From Oscheius dolichura (Eukaryota; Nematoda; Chromadorea; Rhabditida; Rhabditidae), in contig OW051492.1 in assembly GCA_932521035.1 (NCBI GenBank), forward strand, positions 8,184,001 to 8,248,000: a stretch of DNA of 64,000 nucleotides. The letters run 5' to 3'. The notes beneath the pieces were generated by a model, which ran no database searches, was not told the DNA's origin, and worked only from the letters and a program-made list of their open reading frames with translations. Numbering within the stretch: the stretch's first letter is position 1; the number at the start of each line of letters is the position of its first letter. Positions 10,300 to 20,600 of the stretch are shown in pieces. The position numbers were made by a program, and so were the translations under genes.

Positions 10300-10307
10300 C
10301 TGCCGAG
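10300..10307 (-). promoter_or_regulatory. PSE core of SL1 copy 2
   Basis: CTCGGCAG at -46 to -39 on the sense strand. Confidence 0.8.
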
Positions 10308-10459
10308 TTCAACATGTGGCGCCTTTGTTTATGCTCCGGACTGGCTACATTCCGCTGGTCGTCTGTCTCTACACAGTTCAGGCACAGTTTGTTGTCCTCT
10401 CTTCAAAATTCTACTCACCATTTCGTTTCTTTTTGTTTTTCTCTTCTTGAAACCTTTAG

Positions 10460-10610
10460 AAATATCTGCTTTTCAGACTGGCATACATCCAGTCCCTATT
10501 TGGTTTAATACACGTGCGAAAGACGAGCAAGACAAGCCAGAAGGCAAACAAGATGTACAAGTTGTTCTCTGCTGCCTTTCATGGTTTCCCGTTGAGAGTG
10601 GATTATAAAT
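10460..10610 (+). pseudogene. Possible decayed exon of a PP1-type phosphatase
   Basis: After a TTTTCAG acceptor (about 10460) the frame LAYIQSLFGLIHVRK...MYKLFSAAFHGFPLRVDYK runs to a TGA at the end. The stretch YKLFSAAFHGFPL has the pattern of the PP1/PP2A segment with F-x-x-x-F-x-x-[LF]-P. A GGTGAG donor-like site follows one base after the TGA, so the exon would be interrupted by the stop. Read as a relic of the phosphatase at 11535-12142; similarity is short and by eye. A related acceptor segment (TTTTCAGACTGGCATA) recurs beside SL1 copy 5 near 13205. Confidence 0.3.
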
Positions 10611-11330
10611 GAGGTGAGTTGAGCTGTAGACATAAACAATCTGTTGTTTCTGCCAAAAATCAGGATTTCTCGATGATTATCGTAACTTCAACGAGTCAAC
10701 ATTTCCAGAGAGCCCGTATCCATTTTGTGAGGCTGGGTCTTCTTGCGGAAGAGTGACAACCAAGTCCTCAGAGGTCGTCTTTGGAGGAGCAGGATCCGAC
10801 TCATCCCAACGACGTCGTCTTCTTGCCTAGGGATCAATGGCCCAAGCCCCGAAAAAGCAGTCGTGGGGAATTGTAAGCTTCCCCGGTTCGAGAGGCAGCT
10901 CAGAAGTCGAGGACCCGAGTTTTTTAGTGGGACTGAGATAGGTTGAAAAAGGGGAATTGTTAAGCTAGTCCTCGGGGGTATGTCCTTCAAAGCGCGATCA
11001 AAAGAGTCATAATGAATCAGTTTTCAGATGGGCCATCTTCATTGACGCCGAAGAGAGGAGAGATTGGGAGCTGCCCGGTCCTGAGATGGCGACCTCTAGG
11101 AGCCTTCGAGTCTTCCCCCTTTGTATAGCCCTTCCCCGTTGTATTATCTAAATAATCTACATAAATATTCCTTTCTCCTATTGATCTCATAATGGTAGCA
11201 ATTCACTAGAAAGGACCCGAAAGGCCCCTCTCTAAAGTCTTTAGAGAGATTCCAGGCCAACTTTGAGACCTCTAGAAGCCTCCTTCTGAATCCCCTCGTT
11301 CTGATCCGTTTCTACTTGTACAGCTATTTT

Positions 11331-11428
11331 TGCTTCCCTTCTGGGGAAAGCTGTTCCAAAATTTCTTCTAAACCTCTATTTTCTTAGGGTCAGAAGGTAT
11401 TAGTACCTCAAACTTGGGTAATTAAACC
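11331..11428 (-). ncRNA. sls-1: SL1 spliced-leader RNA gene, copy 3 (subfamily A)
   Basis: Full leader and donor, hairpins, Sm site and 3' stem-loop. Two differences within the body (CTTAGGGTCAG for CATAGGGTCGG on the + strand). Its promoter flank differs from copies 1, 2 and 5 but matches copy 4. Confidence 0.96.
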
Positions 11429-11466
11429 AACGACAACACTTTGTCCTGGTTGATAAGGCAGAGAGA

Positions 11467-11474
11467 CTGCCGAG
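11467..11474 (-). promoter_or_regulatory. PSE core of SL1 copy 3
   Basis: CTCGGCAG at -46 to -39 on the sense strand. Confidence 0.8.
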
Positions 11475-11534
11475 GCCAGTCAGGTTTCAAATTTAAACGG
11501 TCTTTTGCCTACAAGTCCCGTCTTTTCCCCATAG

Positions 11535-12142
11535 ACTGAAAAGGAGAAGACGACGTCAACCAACACCCCGGGTATTTTTGGAATTAACAGTGGAAACAAT
11601 CTGTCGGTTTAGATCTCCTCTGGGCTGATCCCTCTCCCACGGTCACCGGCTTCAAGCCGAATGCAGTCCGTGGGGTCAGCGTCTTATTTGGCCCGGATAC
11701 CGTCAAGGCTCTCTGTGAACATCTCGACATTGCGCTCATCGTCAGGGCCCATCAGGTTCCAATTTTCCTCCAGGACTGCCTAACCTGATGATTTTAGATG
11801 ATGATGTTGGGATTCGCCTTTTTTGCCAATCGCAAACTGGTGACCATCTTCACGGCCCCGCGTTACCAAATCAATCTGCCGAATGCCGGCGCCGTTCTCA
11901 AAGTGGCAGCCAACGGGCATCTGGGATTCCATACGCTTGTGCCGAAAGATGACGCGGCCGAACCGCCGGCCGAGGAAAGCGTCTCGAGCAGCTGTTTTGC
12001 TGGAAAGGAAGAGGAAGGAGCGAAGAAGATGGCCCAGGAGAGGAAGAAGCGGGCGGTCAGGAAGAGGAGAAGCAAGGCCATCAAGAAGGACCAGCAGTCG
12101 ACCGTCTCGACCGGCTCTACAGCAACGAGCAAGAGCACCTAG
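11535..12142 (+). CDS. PP1-type Ser/Thr protein phosphatase, C-terminal exons (possibly a broken gene)
   Basis: Exons 11535-11571, 11613-11755 and 11798-12142, introns 41 and 42 nt. Recognised from DLLWADP, RGVSVLFGPDTVKAL, IALIVRAHQ (with the metal-binding His of RAHQ), GFAFFANRKLVTIFTAP and NAGAVLKVAANG, in the order of the PP1 catalytic core. The usual APNYCGEFDNAGA reads APRYQINLPNAGA here, a divergent version. A basic Lys/Arg-rich and Ser-rich tail follows. AATAAA at 12169-12174. The N-terminal two thirds of the catalytic domain (GDxHG, GDxVDRG, RGNHE) was not found upstream; an SL1 gene and a stop-containing exon lie there instead. It may be a pseudogene or a fast-evolving, male-type phosphatase with remote exons. 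Confidence 0.72.
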
Positions 12143-12421
12143 AACAGGAAACACAGAACACACCAGTTAATAAAACACGACTCGGTGTTCTCTTCTTTTC
12201 TCTTTTCTGATTCACATTAGTGTTGTGCCCCCGAATGCACATGGACTACTGGCAGAGAATAAGTCCGTTCCCTCAAAACTGGTTATGGTGGCCCTAGTCT
12301 TTTAGAAAGGCTCGCTAGAAATGTCGAATAGAAGAGATAGACGAGTCATAGATCGCGATTCTTATCTAGAGCTGCGTTTTTTGTTCCCGAATGACTCCAG
12401 TTTCGGCTTATCTGCTAATGT

Positions 12422-12519
12422 TGCCTCCCTCTTCAGGGAAGCTGTTCCAAAATTTCTTCTAAACCTCTATTTTCATAGGGTCGGAAGGTATTAGTACCTC
12501 AAACTTGGGTAATTAAACC
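12422..12519 (-). ncRNA. sls-1: SL1 spliced-leader RNA gene, copy 4 (subfamily A)
   Basis: Full leader, donor, hairpins, Sm site AAATTTTGGAA and 3' stem-loop (GCTTCCCTGAAGAGGGAGGC). Promoter flank nearly identical to copy 3. Confidence 0.97.
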
Positions 12520-12557
12520 GACGACAACTCTTTGTCCTGGTTGATAAGGCAGAGAGA

Positions 12558-12565
12558 CTGCCGAG
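12558..12565 (-). promoter_or_regulatory. PSE core of SL1 copy 4
   Basis: CTCGGCAG at -46 to -39 on the sense strand. Confidence 0.8.
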
Positions 12566-12906
12566 GCCAGTCAGGTTTCAAAAAAAAATCGATGAGTCAG
12601 CCGTCGAGTGTTTTTTATTGCGAAAGAAGGTAAAAAGTGGGGGCTGTTCAGTTCAGGCCCGCTCGCCCAGTGGAACAGTTTTCGGCCTGGTGGCGCCGGG
12701 CGAGTGTGTTCTGCTATGAATCCTTGTACTACGCTAGTCTATCTATATTCTGTCTAGTATATTGGGAGCGTAGTCTAAGAGCCAAAATCAAAAATCACCA
12801 AGGCCGATGATAGTTGACACCAAAGTGGCCGTCCAGCAAAAAGAATACCCCCCTATCACAGAGGCCAATACTGGTCCTCACCAGGTGAGCTCGTGTGCCA
12901 GTTAGC

Positions 12907-13003
12907 TGCCTCCCTCTGGGGGAAGCTGTTCCAAAATTTCTTCTAAACCTCTATTTTCATAGGGTCGGAAGGTATTAGTACCTCAAACTTGGGTAATTAA
13001 ACC
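12907..13003 (-). ncRNA. sls-1: SL1 spliced-leader RNA gene, copy 5 (subfamily A)
   Basis: Full leader, donor, hairpins, Sm site and 3' stem-loop (GCTTCCCCCAGAGGGAGGC). The flank from 13004 to about 13140 repeats that of copy 1. Confidence 0.97.
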
Positions 13004-13041
13004 GACGACTGGGCTCGGCCGCAGCTGATAAGGAACAGGAG

Positions 13042-13049
13042 CTGCCGAG
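13042..13049 (-). promoter_or_regulatory. PSE core of SL1 copy 5
   Basis: CTCGGCAG at -46 to -39 on the sense strand. Confidence 0.8.
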
Positions 13050-13499
13050 TTCAACAAGTGGCCGCTTTCTTCCTTCGATTCCTGTCCACCTCGTCGTCTG
13101 TCTCTGTCTCCGGTGAGAAATCCTCCGCCATTCGAATTTTTGCCCACGTCCTCCGTTCTCTCCATTCTATTCCTTTCTTCAAATCGTAAAACTTGTCTTG
13201 TTTTCAGACTGGCATAATTTAGTCTCTATTTGGTTCAATAAATATGTGTGGGATATCTCCAACGAGGGAAACCCACAGACCCACTCCCGTATGCCTTGGA
13301 ATATAAGGGTACGTTCAACAACAAAGAACCTATGAAATCTTTTAAAAAAAGAAATAAAACAACAGGATATAGAGACTCCTTCAGAAGACGAGTGGGCAAC
13401 GTCGAGGTGTCATCAATCAGTTACCCGAACTAGGAGCATTCTTGAGAAAGGCTATTTTTGGGTCGGTTTAATACTAAAGTTTTTGTTTAAGAGTAAGGT

Positions 13500-14040
13500 T
13501 TAGGAGGAAAGAAGTACGGCTAGTGACCTTCACGTTGATGAGTTCCTTGTACTGGAAGATCCCATTCCTCATAATGATGTGAGTTTGCTACCAACCTTAA
13601 AATTTATTCAATTTCAGAGAGACTAACAAGATTGGAACAACAACCGCAAGATATATAAAAAAGTACAAGTGCCGAAAGAGATCTCAGCTCAGGAAGAAGG
13701 TGCAGATGGGCAGTTGATCGGGTTCTACCCTGACCTGACGCCGGAATTATTCCCCCGGAAGCTCTTCCAGAGGACAACGTGCCTCTTGTACCAGAGAGAA
13801 CCACTTCTCTGGTGGGTTTCAAAACTATCTTTTTAAATTTCTTACGAGATGTAAACATTAGGTCAACTTTTAGATTGTCCAGGAGGGTAAAGAGCGTGAG
13901 CTTTCTCATCGAAGAGAACCTCCAAACCATAGGAAAGGAAGCTCAGCTAGTCCTCCCCGGAATGCCCACACTGTTACTCTCGCTGCTATCCACCAATGGT
14001 TAGTTGATCAGTGGGAATTTTGTAAAATGTAAATTTAGAC
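13500..14040 (+). pseudogene. Possible coding remnant, unrecognised
   Basis: Short stretches look coding and are separated by plausible 40-50-nt introns: a frame with HVDEFLVLEDPIPHND near 13530-13580, one with GFYPDLTPELFPRKLFQ near 13718-13770, and one ending LVLPGMPTLLLSLLSTN near 14000. In-frame stops block a single gene model on the + strand. AATAAA occurs at about 14242. I read this as a decayed gene, or as exons whose joints I could not resolve. Confidence 0.25.
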
Positions 14041-14648
14041 CAAGCTATCAAGAAATTTGGATGATGTCACCAGGATCACCGGGCAGTGAAAGGCATCCAT
14101 CCCTGTTCCGACTAGCGGAATGGGACTCATCCCCCTGCCGTGGGGTGAGTCGGCAGGCAGATGGATAGGACAGCGGCTAGGAGATAAGCCGTATCTTTTC
14201 CCCCTCCTTTCCCCATAAGTCTCTGCCAAGTTGCCTATATGGAATAAACTATATCTACCGTACCCTGCCTTTTAGTCTTAACACAGAGTCTATAAGGGGA
14301 ATTCATCTAATTTCTACTGACGGAAAGGCAGGACGAAACAATCCCGACGACCAAGGGCTGCCTAACATCCGGCAGGAGATCTCTATCGAAAAAAACAGAT
14401 GAACCAGATAAAACTTTATATAATAATAATAAAACTTTGAGAAGGCACATATGAAGCTTGTAAGAGCATGCAATCTGTTTTTGGAGGGAGGAAATCTCGA
14501 ATACCTTTGGTCAATGAAGGAGGAGGAGGGGAGGATAGAGAAGGAGTAGAAGATACCCATGGGAAGAGTTGACGGGAGACACTAGAGGGGAGGGAAAGTA
14601 CGGGAAGAGATACTCGTAGGGAGGGATTCATACAGTTTTTGAGTTTGA

Positions 14649-17600
14649 CTATCGGTTGATGTTCTGACTGCTGGCCGAGCTGGCCATCACCGTCTCCGTC
14701 TCGTGGCGGCATTCCGTCTTCAACCGGACGAATTCTTTTGCCACCTGGAAAATGAGCCTTATTAATTGAGACAGAAAGCTGTACTCACGTTGTCAGTTTG
14801 TCGCTGGCTCAGGATCCTCAAAAGGATCAAGCCGTCGTCATCGATGTGTAGACGGACACCCAGTTGGATCCACATGGCACAGGAGCCCTGCTCGACGACA
14901 TTCGCCAGCTGGAGGACGCCGACGCCGACGATTCGATCCTCTCGGGCGAAACAGTAGTCCTTGACTTGGAACATGAGCTCGTACTGCTCCGGTTCGCCTT
15001 CGTTTCCGAGGAAGCTGGAAATAGTTACGTTTTATAGAGTTTTGCCCAATCATGGCGGATAATTTCTCCGCTAAATTAAAAAACGGTGGCCTTTCGGATC
15101 TCTTGGATCGTAAAAAGATGAAAACTCACAAATGAAAGGTCTCATTGAACTTCGGAGCCCAGTTGCCCTGCTTGGAGGCGGTTGCCATTTTCCTTTTCTT
15201 ATCTGCCAGGTACGGGCCGACGAGGTGTACTTCCACAAAAGGCTTGAATGTGCCCGTCGTCTGCCACCGGAGATCATTCGCAGCAATGACTATAATTCCC
15301 CCAGTTTTATCATCCTCTGACCAATAAATTACCTTTAACAGTGACTTTCTGCTCTCCCGTTCCTGGATGACTGAACAGGTCCACTTGGACGCTGACCTCT
15401 CCGACGGGTTGTTCCTGGCTCGGGAGGTCTTGGTTCTTTTGGCCGATGATGAAGGTCTTGATGAGTTGTTCCGTCGTCTGTGTGTACATTCCCAGGGCAT
15501 TTCGGAGGGATTGCAGCTCTTGAGACTTCTCGAAGAAGGACTTCTTCAGACCTTGGCCGCCCGCGTGGAAGCATTCTGCAAACAGTCCGGATTAATCTCT
15601 CTCTTTGCCGTGGAGCGTCCTCTTCCAGTCGAAACCCTAAAGAAAAAAGAAACCAACCTTTGACGGCATCTAGAGCCGTGTCAAGGACACTACACTGTTT
15701 CGGCGTCAGGGCCTTTTCACTGTCCTTGGCCATATCCATCATCTCCTTGACGGAGTTCATTCCCTTGATGTTTGTAATATTCGTCGACATCAATTTGGTC
15801 ATGTCACCGATTTTGGCGTTGGGAAGCTGTTTCAGCAACTGAATTTCTTATTTATCCAAAAAATTGAGGAGAAAACTAACGGCTTTGCTGTCCAGAGGAG
15901 GGAGGACGACTTGCTTCTCCAGACTGATGATGGTTATCCGCCAGAGTTCCTTCAAAATGTACTTGAGGACGGTCTTCTCGCACTGCTGGGCGTATCGTTG
16001 AAGAGAATCTTCCAAGAGGTCCATTAGGGGCTCGAGAACCATATCTACATCCTAAAAGTGACTCTATACAATCGTATTGAACTGGGGATTCTTCAAAAAA
16101 GAAAATAAAAGTGAAAATTGTCCTCATCTCTCATAATCTACCATCATTCTACCTGGTCCCATTATCGCCAGCTCGACCTCTTTCGAAGTTTCCTCGCTGG
16201 CTTCCGGGCAGGTGCCTTCATATTGTTTTGTAATCATCGGACAACGGCCGGAGTCGAACCCTCGACCTGTGCGGCGACAGCCCGGCGCGCTAGCCATTAC
16301 ACCATGACGCATCATCGCGTCAATCGATATATTGCCACTCACCCCAGAGAGCTGCGACTTTTGCAGTTGAGGTCCTTTGATTTTCTGCAGGAGAGCTCCC
16401 AACTTGACGGCTTGTTCCAGAATATGGGGTTCCAGCGTCGTCACGAACTGTCCAGAGAGCTTATCCAACACGGAGTTGAGTTTCTTCTGGAGATTGGTCA
16501 GGACTTGGTTGGCCGTTGTATCCAGCTCAGATCCACCCATATTCTCATAGATCTTCTCCAGCTGTACCCTCAGCTGTTGAACATTATTCATCAGGATACA
16601 GGCCAGCTTCTCGTTGTGAGCAAACCGGGGGAAGTCCTTCTGCACCATGTCGGCATAAGCCAAGAGGACCTGGAATTGAGGTCTCGACTGGAAAAGAGGC
16701 TACCGTACCTTATTCAACGTCTTGCTGAACCTCTTCATCATGTCGGCGTAGACTTCGGGATTCGGGCACTCCATCTGCTTCAAGACCTTCAGCGCCTCAT
16801 TAAGCTGAGTGAAGACATCGACGACGGAATTGGAGAAGCGCGTATGCTCCGATGTTTGAGGAAAATTGTCGGATTTGTCTCTGAAAAGAAGGAGATTGAG
16901 TCATTTTTATGGTTTAAAAGGGAAAAAGACTCGGTTGTCAGGTTGGATCTCCGTATTTTTGGTGTTTTCGGCGGTTCTTTCGCATTCATGTGACGCAAAG
17001 GGGTAACTAATGACCTTGCGGGGAGAAAAATGACTAGAGGGGAACCGGAACTGGGGTAACGGGTTGGGTAGAAGGTTGACAAAGATCCTGACAAAATTCT
17101 GTACCCCTCGTTTTTTAAATTCTGGCGCTTCTAGGCCGCTTTCCTCCCTTATTTGGAGTACTCTACTCTCTCTTGACCCCAAAAATCATGTAGGATCACT
17201 TTTTGTGCTCTTTTCTAATTCCCAGACTCGATCGTAAATTATCCCGTTCCAGAAAATTCTCGTCCACGAGGCTCTGATTTGCCTAATTCATTTATCAGCC
17301 ATCAACCGGGGGTTTGTTGCTTTTTGAACTCTAATCTCCGTCGTTGGTCATATGGGATACGTCTTCTGTTAATCTAGAGGATTGGTTCCATTGTGGATTT
17401 GGCGGGTTATCCCAGACCCCTTTTATCAATAAAGAATTAGGAGAACCTACCGGTTATAGGCATTCCTCAAGATGTCCATCGAGTGCTCATCGTTCTCGTT
17501 GAGCCAATCCATGACGAACGGAATGAACCAGCTGAAAATGGACTGGATTAGAGGAGAGAGCCTCTGCTGGGTGTGTGGATTGCCCCGGTTGAATCAGAAA

Positions 17601-20600
17601 TGAGATTGCCCCCTCCTTTTTGAAGGGGCTTGTGATAGAATTGAAGATAAGATTAGAGGAGGACGAGGAGGGGGGAGACCAGCGGAATATGATGATGTCC
17701 CCCCTACTCCTCGTAATTTCCGCCTCCAATCAATGTGTTGGGGGACAAGATACTCTCCCCTAATGAAGTTCTCCTTTAAAGGAGACAGATGAACCGGAAG
17801 ACGAGGGGAGGAGGGGATAAAAAAAGATGAGAAACATACGCGGGGAACTCGGGAATCGACTGCTTGTATTGGGGCATATCCGCCACGTATTTGGAGTAGA
17901 AGCCCTTGACCTTGAAGTACAAGTTCATGTATTCCGGGGTTGTGCATTTCTTTGTTGCGGCATGTTCTGAAAAGAAAAGATTATTTAACCGTTTCCAGTT
18001 TAAAGGGAGGGCTTTAAATCTTGTTCGGCAGGCTATAGACCACCCTAGGTTACGGTATCTAGGCGCGGGCTGTTTTAACGGCTATTTTTATGAGAATTTC
18101 CATCTTTTTTTCCATTTTATTGCAAAGAATAGCATGTCAACATTGTGGAAAGGCAAAAAAAATAATAAATAATAAATGTGAAAATCAGAAATAAGACTAT
18201 CTGGCGCCTACAGACCCAACAGTTCAAATTGGCGCGCCATTCCGACCCTTCGAGTCGATTTTTTTTTTCAAAATTTAGACTAATTTAAAGTTTCCTACCT
18301 TCCAGTGCCAGTTTCAAGTCCGTTTTGTACAGTTGCCAGAGAGTAGCAGCCGACAATTGGCCCACATTGAGCTCCTGGGGGAATTGATTCAAGACGGCGG
18401 TGTAGATGGTCTTGTCGTCTTCGATGACCCTCATCATGTAATCCACAAAGTCGAACCAGAATCGGACAGAATCCGCCGAGGGGCCTCCCTGCTCACAACA
18501 GGATTCGAACATCAGCTGGTATGTTGCCTGGAAACGGGAGATTTGGCCTGTTTTTGACCGAAAAGAAGGAAGAAGAGCCATGGCTCATTGGAGACGCGAT
18601 TGGGCAATCTCTGTACTTCCTCCCTTCTTATAGGCTTCGGATTCTCTCTTCCCCCATCCAAATATGGCGTATATTTTAAAAGATAAAGTAGAACAAGTGT
18701 AGGTGGAATCCTCTGTGACGCGGGAAATACGCATCCAGGGATGCGCGAAGAGGGGGAGGATATAGTCTCCGACCCAGAGGGGATTAACTCTATTTTGGGT
18801 TCATTTTCGCTATATATTTAGTAATTTCTGCCTCTATAATTAGCTATCAGATGCTGGAGAATCTACGCAGCCAAAATGAGCATTTGATCCTCAGCCAGGC
18901 TCTCTTGGGACTGTCAGGGCCCCATCAGACGTCTCGACTATTCGCTTTGGCAGATAACCCGGGATTATGGTGTCTACCCTTTTCTTTAATCGAATAGACC
19001 CAGATTAAACGATTTTGTAGGTAAATCCACCGGAAAGTGAGGTTCAAAAGCTCTAGATCAGCGCGTTATCCCCCTTTTCGCCGTCGCGTTGCCAGAGATT
19101 AGCCGCTATCCCCTTTTCCGAACACATTAGGGGAGAGCACATTTATTGGGGGCACGCGATTACCCTCTAATTTTTTTAATTCATGATTTTTAGATCATAT
19201 AAATTAGAATACGTTGCTGATCAAAAAGCGGACGGAAATAAACAGACAGACTGATACACTAGGGGGTTTGGGGACTAGGGCAAGGCAGATCAGTGACCGG
19301 ATCGTGTTTATCTCCTCCTATCCGGGAAAGTAAGTTAAGGAGATGAAGTAAACATGAGAAAAGAAGATCTCTGTAAGACCCAAAGAAGATTTGCCCCCTT
19401 CTAATTCCCCATGCGGTAGGGTTACGGTAACAGGCTCTGCCGGTCAACAGCGCCTTCCAGCTGACCCAGCGACTCCTTTTTGACGGTAATTTGAGACGTC
19501 TTCCAGCATTTCTCGGCTAATCTTTGAGGTCCTGACACGATGTCCCCTCCGCGAGAAAAAAGATAAATGTTTGCCTCAAAAGTGGCGGATCTTTTGCTCT
19601 GCCCACAGCTGCCAGGGGCCGATTGACACCCACAAACCGGGGTGGGCCGCTTCCTTCTCTTTTGCAAGCGAGAATCAAAAGCCAAAACGGGAGATGGGGG
19701 TGGCTTTTTGCAAGAGAAAGACGCCATTCTTCGAATTTAACCAGTAAATGTTCCCTAATGAGGAGTCGGGAGTCTGTCTGCCTGTCTTACCTGCATACAA
19801 GCCTTGGCACATTCCTTGACGACATTGCTGGCTCGAGGAGGACTCGACAACTCGAGAACTTTCATCCGGAAGAAGGTGATCGATGTCAGGAGGTCGACGG
19901 TCGACTTGAGATCTTGTAATTTGGCGGCACTCGAACTGGGGAAGTATTTCTGAAAATGGTTGATTAGAGAAGAAGGCGGGATAGACCAGGGAGGGGGGGA
20001 GACGCTGCTGTGACCCACCCCTCGTCTCCTCTGACGTCCAAACATCACGGGGATTAATCAGGCGCGGGGAGGAGTAAATTTGAAGAGATACTGCCTGTAC
20101 TAAACGGAGGGGGAGCCAAATCAAAGATCAGAAAGGAGGACCGGGCACGGGCCGCTACGTATGCGGATTTAGATTTCTCTTGTTTCAAATAAACAGCTGA
20201 GAACGTGCCCTTTTCTAGGAAGATTTGGGGCAGAGCCTTGCAACTGGAAGGCTTCTTCATGTGGGAGGGACTTCCTTCTTTTGGGACAGCCTATGGCTTC
20301 GGGTGGAAACCTTATTTTGTAGAAAAAAAACTAATCCTTTTATGACTAACGAGGGAAAAAAGCCTGGGAGCTCTAGAATTGTCGGTAGAGTCGATTACCC
20401 GAGCGCGACAGGATGAGGACTTTTCCAAGGCTGATCAATGGAGCTAGAGCGCTTTTACCCAGAAGGGGATATGGTATATTAGGTGTACTACTGTCTCCTA
20501 TATATTAAAGCGCTACGGTATCCGTTTGTGTGCGCGTTGACATGTCAAGATTTCGTGGCGCAGTACAAAATCGGCGGGCGCGCGGTCAGAGAGGTCACGG

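Larger units (their letters stand above)
9871..13245. repeat. Locally duplicated SL1 gene units
   Basis: Copies 1, 2 and 5 share more than the RNA. Copies 1 and 5 are alike for about 130 bases upstream of +1 (through ATCCTCCGCCATTCGAATTT). Copies 2 and 5 are alike again around a TTTTCAGACTGGCATA segment (about 10470 and 13205). Copies 3 and 4 share a different flank of about 75 bases. This fits at least two rounds of local duplication. Confidence 0.75.

Noticed and set aside
9871-13003. First impression that the repeated unit was an unknown transposon
   Set aside because: Read on the minus strand each unit is an SL1 RNA with leader, donor, Sm site and 3' stem-loop.
16238-16310. A working tRNA-Asp gene
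   Set aside because: The acceptor, anticodon and T stems contain too many mismatches.
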